64,000 nt of DNA from Belnapia rosea (GTDB taxonomy: Bacteria; Pseudomonadota; Alphaproteobacteria; Acetobacterales; Acetobacteraceae), in assembly GCF_900101615.1 (NCBI RefSeq), contig NZ_FMZX01000001.1, positions 558,001 through 622,000 on the forward strand. Reading direction: 5' to 3'. Below are positions 41,502-50,153 of the stretch, piece by piece. The position numbers and the translations under genes were made by a program. Position 1 is the stretch's first letter. Each line of letters starts with the position of its first letter. The notes beneath the pieces were generated by a model, which was not told the DNA's origin, searched no databases, and was given only the letters and a program-made list of their open reading frames with translations.

Positions 41502-42446
41502 TCAGGGGCGTGCCGCGCCGAAGCGGGTCCAGCCGGGCAGCCGCGCGGCGAGATCCACCTCGCGCCATTTCGGATGGCGGGGCGGGCGCAGGAAGGCCGG
41601 GAATTTGGCGAAGAAGGCCTCGGTGAAGCGGGCGAGCTTGCGGTGGCGCTCGGTGCCCGGCGTCCAGGCATAGCAGGCCATGACGGCGCCGACGGCGATG
41701 GTCTCGACCGGGCTGCCCTCGATGAGGCCGGGATAGTCGGTGGGGCTGAGCGTGGCGGGGAGATAGGTCTCCAGCAGGCGCGGCGTCATCGGCACGGGCA
41801 GGAAGTGCAGGGGCTGGCCGGCCGGCAGGCTGGCGAAGAGGCGGGCGGGCTTGCCGGCGACATAGGCGAGGGCCGCGATCTCGCCGCGGCGGAGCTGCTC
41901 CAGCGCCACGTCCTGCGGGGCGTGGCGTGGCTCGATGGCGATGCCCTCGAAGAGGATGCTGGCGGTCATCGCCGTGCCGCTGCCACGGAGATCGATATTG
42001 ACCGGCCGGCCGGCGAGATCCTGCAGCGTGGCGATGCCGGGGCCGGCGAGGATGTGGACCTCCTCGTCATAGAGCTTGGCCACGTACTGGATGAGCGCGT
42101 CGAGGCCGGGCAGCAGGCGCTCGCGCCGCGCATAGGCCAGCACGTCGGACTGCACGATGCCGATATCGATGCCGCGAAGCGCCAGGATGTCGCTGATGTT
42201 CTGCAGCGAGCCGCGGCCGAGGATGGGCAGGATGCGCAGCGCATCGCCATCGTCCAGCACCGCCGCGAGGTCGGCGGCGATACGGGCATAGGTGCCGTCG
42301 ATACCGCCGGCGACGACGCCGATGGTGCCGGCATTGGCGCGCGCCGCCAGCGCGTTCAGCGCCTGCACCGGCGATTGCGCCAGGGCCGGCCGCGCGGCGG
42401 CGGCGGCGAGGGCGGCGAGCAGCAAGGGGCGGCGGGCGGGGCTCAT
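41502..42446 (-). CDS. TAXI-family TRAP transporter solute receptor
   Basis: 314 residues with a signal peptide to about ARPALAQ, then IGVVAGGIDGTYARIAADLA (the TAXI start, family GGxxGTY), DIGIVQSDVLAYA, and VNIDLRGSGTAMTASILFEG. Binds an anionic ligand for a TRAP 4TM/12TM fused permease, which is not present here. It precedes greB by 2 bp and follows a DehI-like gene in the same leftward cluster. Confidence 0.86.
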   Translation of the reverse strand: MSPARRPLLLAALAAAAARPALAQSPVQALNALAARANAGTIGVVAGGIDGTYARIAADLAAVLDDGDALRILPILGRGSLQNISDILALRGIDIGIVQSDVLAYARRERLLPGLDALIQYVAKLYDEEVHILAGPGIATLQDLAGRPVNIDLRGSGTAMTASILFEGIAIEPRHAPQDVALEQLRRGEIAALAYVAGKPARLFASLPAGQPLHFLPVPMTPRLLETYLPATLSPTDYPGLIEGSPVETIAVGAVMACYAWTPGTERHRKLARFTEAFFAKFPAFLRPPRHPKWREVDLAARLPGWTRFGAARP

Positions 42447-42490
42447 CGCCCTGGCTTATCGCGGGGTGCGACGGGAGGCCAGGGGCGTCT

Positions 42491-43303
42491 TCAGCCGGGC
42501 GCCAGCAGGCGGCGGAGGCCGAGGCCGATCGGCACCATGTCGGGGATCACCGCGCGGGTGAAGCGGGTGATGACGGCGAGTGCCGCCGCGCCATGCGCCG
42601 GCGGGATGGGGCCGGGCGGGGCCAGGGCGGGGCGGAGCGCATCGGCCTCCGCCTCCGCGAGGCGGAGGGTGGCGGCGCGGGCGGCGGCGATGCGGCCGGG
42701 CTCCAGCAGCGGGCCGGCCCAGCCGGGCAGGGCGGCGGGGAGGGCCGGCCAATGGGCGAGGTGGAGGTAGAGGCTCGGCACGACCGTGCCGGCATGGCGC
42801 GCGGCCAGGGCCTCGACCTGCGCGGCGAGGCCGGGCGGCAGCGTACCGAGGCGGGGCAGGGGCGGCGGGGCCGGCAGCATGGCGGGCGGGGCGAGGCGCG
42901 GCGGGGGCGGTGCGGGTTCCGCCGGTGTGCCTTCGAGGCTGCGCCGGATGGCAGTCAGCAGGATGAGGTTCGTCAGGTTGCCGCGGTTATAGACATCAAC
43001 GAGGTTGGCGACGGCCGGGCGCGCCTCGGCGGTGAGGCCGGCGGCGGCCCAGGCCTCCGCCGGGAGGGGCGCGAGGGGCGGCAGGTCGATGGCAGCCGCC
43101 AACCGCTCCCGCACGCCGGCGAGGCTGCCATCCTCCAGCGGCGGGCGGATGGCGGCCCAGAGCCAGGGGAGCACGCCCTCCATCGTCGCCAGGTGGCGAT
43201 GGATGAGGTTGACGAGCGGCACGCCGCTGGCCTCCCGCAGACGGGCGTAGAGCGCGCCGATCTCGGGCGGCGCCTCGGCCTCGCGCAGTTCGGCCAGCGT
43301 CAT
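42491..43303 (-). CDS. DehI-like 2-haloacid dehalogenase family protein
   Basis: 270 residues from the ATG at 43303. Two related halves: VNLIHRHLATMEGVLPWLWAAIRP (about 30-53) and VPSLYLHLAHWPALPAAL in the C-terminal half. Between them lie VDVYNRGNLTNLI and a Pro/Ala-rich linker. This pseudo-dimeric layout matches group I D,L-2-haloacid dehalogenases (DehI). Activity is not proven: many family members are not dehalogenases. It lies 14 bp downstream of a metallo-hydrolase gene and was probably co-transcribed with it. Confidence 0.68.
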   Translation of the reverse strand: MTLAELREAEAPPEIGALYARLREASGVPLVNLIHRHLATMEGVLPWLWAAIRPPLEDGSLAGVRERLAAAIDLPPLAPLPAEAWAAAGLTAEARPAVANLVDVYNRGNLTNLILLTAIRRSLEGTPAEPAPPPPRLAPPAMLPAPPPLPRLGTLPPGLAAQVEALAARHAGTVVPSLYLHLAHWPALPAALPGWAGPLLEPGRIAAARAATLRLAEAEADALRPALAPPGPIPPAHGAAALAVITRFTRAVIPDMVPIGLGLRRLLAPG

Positions 43304-43317
43304 GCCTGTCGGCCTCC

Positions 43318-44313
43318 CTACAGGTTGGTGACGTTGACGGGGGCGGGGTACCAGTCGAAGCCCTCGCCCGCCTTGCCGACATGGCCGAGGCCCGGCCAGG
43401 GGAAGTGGTAGGACAGCACGGGGTGCTTGTCGGTGGCGAGGCGCGTCAGCATCTTGAGGCGCGACTGGGCGGAAAGCTTCGGGTCCGTGTCGAAGGAGAA
43501 TTCCCAGAGCGGCTTCTTCAGCAGCAGGATCTGGTGGTGCGCCAGGTCGCCGGTGTTGACGACGGTGTTGTTGCCGTCCGAGATGAAATAGACCATGTGG
43601 CCGAGGGTGTGGCCCGGCGTGGCATAGGCGGTGACGCCGGGGGTGACCTCCTTGCCGTCCTGCACCATCACCATGCGGTCGCGATAGGCCGAGAGGTTCT
43701 TCTTGGCGCCGTCGATGAAGGGCACCATGAAGTCGGGGCCCTTCTTGTTGGCATCGTCGGTCCAGAAGCGCAGGTCGGTCTCGCTCAGCGCCACCTGGGC
43801 GTTGGGGAAGTTGCGGTTGCCGTTGGCATCGACCAGCGCCCAGCAATGGTCGCAATGCGCATGGGTCAGGATCACCATGTCGATCTGCGCCGGATCGATG
43901 CCGGCCGCCTTCATGTTGGCCAGGAGCCGGCCGGTGGTCGGGCCGAACATCTTGCTCGCCGCGCCCATGCTCTCGCCCATGCCGGTGTCGAAGAGGATGA
44001 GCTGGCGGCCGGTGTTGAGCACCAGCACATTCTGCTCGAGCGTCGCCGAGGCGGGGTCGAGGAAGTTGCTGGTCAGCAGGTTGCGGATCTCCTCCGGCGG
44101 CGAGGCGGGGAAGGCGGGCTCAGGCTTGCCGAGCGGCAGCGAGCCGTCGGAGATGACGGTGAGCTCGTAGCTGCCGACCTTGAAGCGATGCCAGGCGGGC
44201 GGCAGCTCGTTGCGCATCGGCGCGGCGGCGCGGGCGGTGGCGGTGACGAGCGCGGGTGCAGCCAATGCTGCGGCGGCCGTGCCCAGCAGGACGCGGCGGC
44301 GGAGCTGGATCAT
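43318..44313 (-). CDS. Metallo-beta-lactamase-fold hydrolase, exported
   Basis: 331 residues from the ATG at 44313, preceded by GGGGAGGAAAAG. The N-terminus (LRRRVLLGTAAAALAAPAL) looks like an export signal with consecutive arginines. Metal-site motif ILTHAHCDHCWAL, then TPGHTLGHM and NTGDLAHH provide the other zinc ligands. Periplasmic hydrolase of unknown substrate; quorum-quenching lactonases share this layout. First gene of a leftward cluster, divergent from an acyl-CoA ligase gene. Confidence 0.86.
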   Translation of the reverse strand: MIQLRRRVLLGTAAAALAAPALVTATARAAAPMRNELPPAWHRFKVGSYELTVISDGSLPLGKPEPAFPASPPEEIRNLLTSNFLDPASATLEQNVLVLNTGRQLILFDTGMGESMGAASKMFGPTTGRLLANMKAAGIDPAQIDMVILTHAHCDHCWALVDANGNRNFPNAQVALSETDLRFWTDDANKKGPDFMVPFIDGAKKNLSAYRDRMVMVQDGKEVTPGVTAYATPGHTLGHMVYFISDGNNTVVNTGDLAHHQILLLKKPLWEFSFDTDPKLSAQSRLKMLTRLATDKHPVLSYHFPWPGLGHVGKAGEGFDWYPAPVNVTNL

Positions 44314-44465
44314 TCTTTTCCTCCCCAATCGGGTACCGCAGCTTCGACGGTACCGCAGGATCGCACAAGCGGCAGCAGCCGCGTCGAGCAAATTCGCGTC
44401 CATGTGGCCGGTGGATTGACGGGGCGCGAGGCTACCCGCACCCTTCCCCGCAAGAGGAGGAACGG

Positions 44466-45992
44466 ATGCCGCAATTGGCCAGTTGGGCGGAGCGCCAGGC
44501 GAGCAAGCCGGCTGCCATTTTCCCTGATACCGGCGTGGTGGTGAGCTATGGCGCCCTGCAGGCACGGGCACGGCAGGCGGCGCATTGGCTGCTCGGCCTC
44601 GGGCTGCAGCCGGGCGACGGCATCGCGGTGCTGCTCGACAACCGGCCGGAATTCCTCGAGCTCGCCGAGGCGGCGCGGCTGGCGGGACTGTACTTCACCC
44701 CACTCTCCATCCATCTGCGGCCGCATGAGGTCGCCTATGTGCTGAATGACAGCGGCGCGAAGCTCCTGGTGGCGAGCCCGGAGCTGGAGGGCCTGGCAGC
44801 GGCGCTGGTGGCGGAAGGCGCGCTCGGTGACCGGCCGCGCTATGCGGTCGGCGCCGGCATCGCGGGCTATGCGAGCTATGAGGCGGCCGTGTCGGCGGAG
44901 GATGCGGCGAGACCGTTGCCGGAGCGGCCGCTGGGGCGGGAATTCCTCTACTCCTCCGGGACGACGGGGCTGCCGAAGGGCATCCGCCGGCCGATGCTGC
45001 CCTATGAGCAGCGCGACGCGCCGATGTGGGACATGACCTGGAAGTCGCTCTACGGCTTCGATGAGAACGTGGTCTATCTCTCGCCGGCGCCGCTCTACCA
45101 TGCCGCGCCCTTCGGCTATGTCAGCCGGACGATCCAGGAGGGCGGCACCGTCGTCATCCTCCGCAAATTCGACGCGGCGCAATGCCTCGCCATGATCGAG
45201 CGGTATCGCATCACCCATAGCCAGTGGGTGCCGACGATGTTCGTGCGGCTGCTGGCCTTGCCGGAGGAGGTGAGGCATCGCCACGACCTCTCGTCGCACC
45301 GCTGCGCCATCCATGCGGCGGCGCCCTGCCCGGTGCCGGTGAAGCGGGCGATGATCGAGTGGTGGGGGCCGATCCTGAAGGAATACTATGCCGGCTCCGA
45401 GGGTATCGGCACGACGGTGATCGACAGCGAGACCTGGCTCAGGAAGCCGCGCTCGGTCGGCAAGCCGGTGAATGGCGTGACGATCCACATCACCGGCGAG
45501 GACGGGCGGGAGCTGCCGCCGGGCGAGACCGGCACCATCCGCTTCGAGGGCGGACCGCGCTTCGCCTACCACAATGCCCCGGAGAAGACGGCGGCCTGCT
45601 ATGACGAGCGCGGCTGGGCAACACTCGGCGATCTTGGCTGGCTGGACGAGGATGGCTACCTGTTCCTCTCCGACCGGCGGGCGGATCTCATCCTCTCGGG
45701 CGGGGTCAACATCTACCCGGCCGAGATCGAGGCGGTGCTGGCGCAGCATCCGGCCGTGGGCGAGGTCGCCGTGGTCGGCGTGCCGCATGCGGAGATGGGC
45801 GAGCAGGTGCATGCGGTGATCGTGCCGCGCGCCGATGTCGCGCCGGCGGAGCTCGATGCCTGGTGCCGGGAGCGGCTCTCCGGCGTGAAGCGGCCGAAGA
45901 GCTATGAGTTCGTCGAGGAGCTGCCGCGCAGCGAGGCGGGAAAGCTGCTGCGCCGGATCCTGAAGGAGCGCTACCTGCCGGCGGCGGGCTGA
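44466..45992 (+). CDS. AMP-dependent acyl-CoA synthetase/ligase
   Basis: 508 residues from the ATG at 44466 with AAGAGGAGGAAC upstream. AMP-binding motif YSSGTTGLPKGI, the acyl-site region YYAGSEGIGTT, the hinge segment LGDLGWLDEDGYLFLSDRRAD and C-terminal PRSEAGKLLRR with the catalytic Lys. It activates a carboxylic acid to its CoA ester. The facing operon (CoA-transferase, acyl-CoA dehydrogenase, Bug receptor) suggests a shared route for a short or aromatic acid. Confidence 0.9.
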   Translation: MPQLASWAERQASKPAAIFPDTGVVVSYGALQARARQAAHWLLGLGLQPGDGIAVLLDNRPEFLELAEAARLAGLYFTPLSIHLRPHEVAYVLNDSGAKLLVASPELEGLAAALVAEGALGDRPRYAVGAGIAGYASYEAAVSAEDAARPLPERPLGREFLYSSGTTGLPKGIRRPMLPYEQRDAPMWDMTWKSLYGFDENVVYLSPAPLYHAAPFGYVSRTIQEGGTVVILRKFDAAQCLAMIERYRITHSQWVPTMFVRLLALPEEVRHRHDLSSHRCAIHAAAPCPVPVKRAMIEWWGPILKEYYAGSEGIGTTVIDSETWLRKPRSVGKPVNGVTIHITGEDGRELPPGETGTIRFEGGPRFAYHNAPEKTAACYDERGWATLGDLGWLDEDGYLFLSDRRADLILSGGVNIYPAEIEAVLAQHPAVGEVAVVGVPHAEMGEQVHAVIVPRADVAPAELDAWCRERLSGVKRPKSYEFVEELPRSEAGKLLRRILKERYLPAAG

Positions 45993-46021
45993 CGGGAGCC
46001 CGCGACGCCGCGCAGGGGAGG

Positions 46022-46987
46022 TCAGCCCGCGCCGAGGCCGAGGCGCTTCACGCGGGCTTCCTCCATGTCGATCGTCTCCGCCATGTTGCGGGCGTAGTCG
46101 GCGCTGTTCAGGTATTGCAGCGGCTGGTCGAGCTTGGCGAGCACGGCGAGATGCGACGGGTCGTGCAGCGCGCGGCGGAAGCCCTCATGAAGGGCGGCGG
46201 TGACCTCCGGGTCGAGGCCGGCCGGGGCGACGAGGCCGTAGGGCGAGGTGATGACCATGCCCTGGTAGCCGAGCTCGAGCAGGGTCGGCACCTCGGGGAA
46301 GCCGGGACGGCGCTCGGGCGTCCAGACATTGAGCAGGCGGAGCTTGCCCTCCTTGATCAGCTCGTAGAGGCCGGTGCCGGCGGCCGTCGCCTCGATATGG
46401 CCGCCGAGCAGGGCCGGGACGGCATCCGCCTCGCCGCGGAAGGGGACATGGACGACGTCGAGCTTCTCCCGCTCGGCGAGGTCGACCATCGCCAGATGCG
46501 GCGTGCCATTGGCGCCGGTATTGCCCCAGCGATGGCGGCCGGGGTTGCGCCGGGCATCGGCCACCACCTCCTGCCAGGTCTTCCACGGGCTGTCGCCGCG
46601 CACCACGATGCCGAAGGTGTAGCCGGTGAGGTGGATGATGGGCGTGAAGTCCCGCCGCGGGTCATAGGCCATGCGCTGCATGAAGGGCAGGCGCAGCGCG
46701 GGCAGGGTCATCTGCGAGATCAGGTAGCCATCCGGCTTCGCGCGGGCCACGGTGGCGGGGCCGAGGGTGCTGCCGGCGCCCGGACGGTTGTCGGTGATGA
46801 CGGTCTGGCCGAAGGCGCGGGTCGCGGCCTCGGCCAGGGCGCGCATCTGCACATCCGTTGCCCCGCCGGCGGGGAAGGGGACCAGGAGCGTGATCGGGCG
46901 TTCGGGGAAGCGGGTCTGGGCGCGGGCGGCGAGGGCGGGCAGGGCGAGGCCCGCGCCGAGCAGGGCGCGGCGGGTGGCGGAGGGCAT
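46022..46987 (-). CDS. Bug/TctC-family periplasmic solute receptor
   Basis: 321 residues from the ATG at 46987. Signal peptide (RRALLGAGLALPALAARAQ), then FPERPITLLVPFPAGGATDVQ, TDNRPGAGSTLG and PFRGEADAVPALLGGHIEA. Downstream of the acyl-CoA dehydrogenase in a leftward unit headed by a CoA-transferase. The receptor presumably supplies the acid that these enzymes use. No permease gene is present here. Confidence 0.88.
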   Translation of the reverse strand: MPSATRRALLGAGLALPALAARAQTRFPERPITLLVPFPAGGATDVQMRALAEAATRAFGQTVITDNRPGAGSTLGPATVARAKPDGYLISQMTLPALRLPFMQRMAYDPRRDFTPIIHLTGYTFGIVVRGDSPWKTWQEVVADARRNPGRHRWGNTGANGTPHLAMVDLAEREKLDVVHVPFRGEADAVPALLGGHIEATAAGTGLYELIKEGKLRLLNVWTPERRPGFPEVPTLLELGYQGMVITSPYGLVAPAGLDPEVTAALHEGFRRALHDPSHLAVLAKLDQPLQYLNSADYARNMAETIDMEEARVKRLGLGAG

Positions 46988-47058
46988 GGATCGTTCGTCC
47001 CGGGTGGTCTTCTGGATCTTGCCCCGCCGCCGGGTGGCGGCGGGGATGGGCGCCTCGG

Positions 47059-48231
47059 TCAGAGGGTGCGGCCGATGATCTCCCGCATGATCTCGCTGCT
47101 GCCGCCATAGATGCGCCCGACGCGGGCATCGGCCCAGGCGCGGCCGATCTCGTATTCGGCCATGTAGCCGTAGCCGCCATGGATCTGCAGGAAGTCGTCG
47201 AAGAGGCGGTTCTGCAGCTCGGCACCGAGGAGCTTCGCCGTCGCCGCCAGCTCGACCGTCAGCTCGCCGCGCAGGTGGAGCGCAAGGCAGTGGTCGGCGA
47301 AGACGCGGAACATCGTCGCCTGGGCCTTGGCATCGGCCAGCTTGAAGCGGTTGTGCTGGAAGTCGATCACCGGCTGGCCGAAGGCCTGGCGCTCCTTGGC
47401 GTAGTCGACCGTCTTCTCCAGCATCACCTCCATGCCCATCGCCGCGCGAACGGCGATGACGAGGCGTTCCTGGGGGAGGTTGCGGATGAGGTAGCTGAAG
47501 CCCCGGTTCTCCTCGCCCAGCAGGTTGCCGACGGGGACGCGGACATCCTCGAAGAACAGCTCCGAGGTGTCCTGCGCGTGCAGGCCGATCTTCTCGAGGT
47601 TGCGGCCCTTGGTGAAGCCCGGCGTGCCGGCGGGGACGCAGATCAGGCTGATGCCCTTGCGGCCGGCGGCGGGGTCGGTCTTGGCGCAGACGATGACGAG
47701 GTCGGCGAGCTGGCCGTTGCTGATGAAGGTCTTGGAGCCGTTGATGACATACTCGTCGCCCTCGCGGCGCGCCGTGGTGCGCATGGCCTTGAGGTCGCTG
47801 CCCATGCCGGGCTCGGTCATGGCGATGGCGCCGATGATCTCGCCGCGCGCCATCCCCGGCAGCCAGTCGCGCTTGCGCTGCTCCGTCGCCAGGTCGGCGA
47901 TATAGGGGACGACGATGTCGGAATGCAGCGGGAAGCCGGGGCCGGTGCAGTTGGTGCGGGCGATCTCCTCGATGATGATGGCGCTGTAGCCGAAATCGGC
48001 GCCGGCACCGCCATACTCCTCCGACAGCATGGGGCAGAGCAGGCCGGCGGCGCCTGCCTCCAGCCAGACCGAGCGCGGGACGATGCCGTCGCGCTCCCAC
48101 TGGCGGTGGTGCGGGACGATGTGGCGCTCGAAGAAGCGGCGCACCTGGTCGCGGAACATCTCGTGGTCGGTGTTGTAGACGGTACGCGGGCCGGCGAGGC
48201 TGCGGCCGGGCAGGGCGGGGTTGGTGTCCAT
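47059..48231 (-). CDS. Acyl-CoA dehydrogenase
   Basis: 390 residues with N-terminal helical domain (FRDQVRRFFERHIVPHHRQWERD start), the flavin/substrate loop AIAMTEPGMGSDLKAMRTTA, INGSKTFISNGQLAD, and the C-terminal DDFLQIHGGYGYMAEYEIGRAWADARV with RIYGGSSEIMREII. The flavin-dependent desaturase acts on acyl-CoA thioesters. The catalytic Glu appears to be in the family position near GYMAEYE. Lies 18 bp after the CoA-transferase gene. Confidence 0.92.
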   Translation of the reverse strand: MDTNPALPGRSLAGPRTVYNTDHEMFRDQVRRFFERHIVPHHRQWERDGIVPRSVWLEAGAAGLLCPMLSEEYGGAGADFGYSAIIIEEIARTNCTGPGFPLHSDIVVPYIADLATEQRKRDWLPGMARGEIIGAIAMTEPGMGSDLKAMRTTARREGDEYVINGSKTFISNGQLADLVIVCAKTDPAAGRKGISLICVPAGTPGFTKGRNLEKIGLHAQDTSELFFEDVRVPVGNLLGEENRGFSYLIRNLPQERLVIAVRAAMGMEVMLEKTVDYAKERQAFGQPVIDFQHNRFKLADAKAQATMFRVFADHCLALHLRGELTVELAATAKLLGAELQNRLFDDFLQIHGGYGYMAEYEIGRAWADARVGRIYGGSSEIMREIIGRTL

Positions 48232-48249
48232 GGCGTGCGTCTCTCCCGT

Positions 48250-49365
48250 TCAGATGGCTTTGGCGTCGCGCAGGGCGGCGATCTCGGTGGCGCTGAAGCC
48301 TGCTTCGGCCAGCACCGCCTCGGTATCGGGCCGGGCCGGGACGCCGGGTTCCGCCACGGTGCGGCTGAAGCGCGGGGCGGGGGCGGGCTGCACCACGCCG
48401 CCCCGGTCGAGGAAGGTGCCGCGGGCGCGGTTGTGCGGATGGGCCGGCGCCTCGTCCATGTCGAGAATGGGGGCGACGCAGGCATCCGTGCCTTCGAACA
48501 GGGCGGTCCAATCGTCGCGGGTGCGGCCACGGAAGATGGCGATGAGCTCGCCCTTCAGCGCGGGCCAGGCGGCGGGGGACATGCGGTCGGGGAAGCGGCT
48601 GGCGTCGAGGCCGAGCTTCTCGCACATCAGGGCGAAGAATTGCGGCTCGATCGGGCCGACGGCGAGGTAGCGGCCATCGGCGCACTCATAGGTGTCGTAC
48701 CAGGGGGCGCCGCCATCGAGCATGTTGGTGCCGCGCTCGTTGGTCCAGCGGCCACGAGCCTTCATGGCGTAGATCGGCGCCATCAGCATCGCCGCGCCAT
48801 CGACCATGGCCGCATCCACCACCTGGCCACGGCCGCTGGTCTTCGCCTCCAGCAGGGCGGCGAGCAGGCCAAGTGCCAGGAGCATGCCGCCGCCGCCGTA
48901 ATCGCCTACGAGGTTCAGCGGGGGGACGGGGCGCTCGCCGGGGCGACCGATGGCGTGCAGCGCGCCGGTGAGGGCGATGTAGTTCATGTCATGCCCGGCG
49001 GCCTGGGCCAGCGGGCCCTCCTGGCCCCAGCCGGTCATCCGGCCATAGACGAGGCGCGGGTTGCGGGCGAGGCAGGGCTCGGGGCCAAGGCCGAGGCGTT
49101 CCATCACGCCGGGGCGGAAGCCCTCGATCAGGGCATCGGCAGATTCGACGAGGCGCAGGGCGGCCGCGATGGCAGCGGGGGATTTGAGGTCGAGGCCGAC
49201 CGTGCGCCGGCCGCGGGTGATGAAATCCTCGGGTGGGGCCGGAGGTGCGCCCGGTCGTTCGAGGCGGATGACATCGGCGCCGAGATCAGCCAGCACCATG
49301 CCGCAGAAGGGGCCGGGGCCGATGCCGGCGAATTCCAGGACGCGCAGGCCCTTCAATGGTCCCAT
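48250..49365 (-). CDS. CaiB/BaiF family III CoA-transferase
   Basis: 371 residues in normal domain order: [49 protein letters not shown], the catalytic-Asp segment [21 protein letters not shown], and [13 protein letters not shown]. Similar to alpha-methylacyl-CoA racemase/formyl-CoA transferase. Heads a three-gene leftward operon. Its ribosome site is the 3' arm of a 10-bp hairpin that shares its 5' arm sequence with the one in front of the D-aminoacylase gene. Confidence 0.9.
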   Translation of the reverse strand: MGPLKGLRVLEFAGIGPGPFCGMVLADLGADVIRLERPGAPPAPPEDFITRGRRTVGLDLKSPAAIAAALRLVESADALIEGFRPGVMERLGLGPEPCLARNPRLVYGRMTGWGQEGPLAQAAGHDMNYIALTGALHAIGRPGERPVPPLNLVGDYGGGGMLLALGLLAALLEAKTSGRGQVVDAAMVDGAAMLMAPIYAMKARGRWTNERGTNMLDGGAPWYDTYECADGRYLAVGPIEPQFFALMCEKLGLDASRFPDRMSPAAWPALKGELIAIFRGRTRDDWTALFEGTDACVAPILDMDEAPAHPHNRARGTFLDRGGVVQPAPAPRFSRTVAEPGVPARPDTEAVLAEAGFSATEIAALRDAKAI

Positions 49366-49367
49366 GG

Positions 49368-49392
49368 GCTTCCTCCATTCTTGGAGGGAAGC
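49368..49392 (-). promoter_or_regulatory. Hairpin enclosing the ribosome site of the CoA-transferase gene
   Basis: On the minus strand GCTTCC(C)TCCA pairs with TGGAGGAAGC around an AGAA loop: 10 bp with a single bulged C. GGAGG in the 3' arm is the Shine-Dalgarno sequence, 6 bases from the ATG at 49365. The 5' side GCTTCCCTCCAAGA matches GCTTCCTTCCAAGA at 27132-27119 except for one base. Confidence 0.5.
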
Positions 49393-49470
49393 TTAGCAGG
49401 CTAAGCGATCGGCGGAAGCGGAAAGCGAAAAGGGCCGGCATCGCTGCCGGCCCAGGCCCAGGCCCGCCGC

Positions 49471-49911
49471 CTAGCTGCGGCCGCCTTGGCTGTTCTGGCC
49501 ACCCTTCTTGCCGGCCTCGCTGGCCTTCTCGCGGTCCTGGGCGAAGTTGCCGGCGTTGCCCTGGGCGCCGCCGCCATGGCTGTGCTGGCCACCGATGCGG
49601 CCGGCCTCGGCGGCCTTCTCGCGGTTGTTGGCGAAGTTGGCCGGGTTGTTGGACTTGCCCTGGTGCTGGCCACCGATGCGGCCGGCCGCGGCGGCCTTCT
49701 CGCGGTCATTGGCGAAGTTGGCCGGGTTGTTTTCCTTGCCCTGGTGCTGGCCACCGATATGGCCGGCCTCGGCTGCTTTCTCGCGGTCGTTGGCGAAGTT
49801 GCCGGGATTGTTCTGGGCACCCTGATGGGTGCCCCCGGTGTGGCCAGCACGGGAGGCCTTCTCACGGTCATTCGCGAAGTTGCCCGGGTTGCTGTTGCCG
49901 CTATTGGCCAT
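49471..49911 (-). CDS. Five-repeat KGG (stress-induced) protein
   Basis: 146 residues made almost wholly of five KGG-type repeats of about 26 residues: NPGNFANDREKA or NPANFANNREKA, then (A/E)AG(H/R)xGG and a QHQGK/QHSHGG linker. Extremely hydrophilic, rich in Gly, Asn, Gln, Ala and His, no signal or membrane segment. It belongs to the YciG/general-stress family, whose usual member has only one to three repeats. Paralogue of the two-repeat protein at 32453-32677. Confidence 0.85.
   Translation of the reverse strand: MANSGNSNPGNFANDREKASRAGHTGGTHQGAQNNPGNFANDREKAAEAGHIGGQHQGKENNPANFANDREKAAAAGRIGGQHQGKSNNPANFANNREKAAEAGRIGGQHSHGGGAQGNAGNFAQDREKASEAGKKGGQNSQGGRS
49480..49905 (-). repeat. Coding tandem repeats, about 78 bp x 5
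   Basis: The KGG gene is built from five imperfect direct repeats with the recurring core GGCCTTCTCGCGGTC(C/A)TTGGCGAAGTTG-type block on the plus strand (tracts at roughly 49523, 49612, 49696, 49777 and 49858). High nucleotide similarity among units suggests recent expansion by unequal exchange or slippage. Confidence 0.75.
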
Positions 49912-50153
49912 GATCTCGTTCCCTTCGGTTGACTGGGTGGCCGCGCCCTGGCCGCGACCCGCATCGGAGGAACGTGAAACGGTGTGGATGGATGCGGCAC
50001 CATCCGCATAGGGGCAAGAAAATATGCTGCAAATTCAATATTATAAACTGGCCGCATGCAGGACGAATACCGTCTGTGCGGGGTCTTTGCAGGGCCGTTG
50101 CGGAGCCGGACCTGCAATATCCCCGGGTTGGCAACCGGTATGGATCCTCTCGT
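49912..50153. promoter_or_regulatory. Upstream region of the five-repeat KGG gene
   Basis: A 242-base region, locally AT-rich around 50020-50050. On the minus strand a perfect TATAAT lies at 50045-50040 and, downstream of it, the dyad ATGCGG/CCGCAT (49992-50009, 6-base spacer). No good -35 is seen. It also covers the 3' end of the leftward ABC transporter operon, which stops at 50154. Confidence 0.35.

Noticed and set aside
41502-42446. Classifying this receptor as Bug/TctC
   Set aside because: The start GGIDGTYARIAADLA and the GSGTAMTAS segment are TAXI-type TRAP receptor features, not the Bug VPFxxGG/ENRxGAGG pattern.
49480-49905. Regular roughly 78-bp repeats considered as a CRISPR-like array
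   Set aside because: The units are in frame, encode the KGG motif, have no constant-repeat/variable-spacer pattern and no cas genes are nearby.
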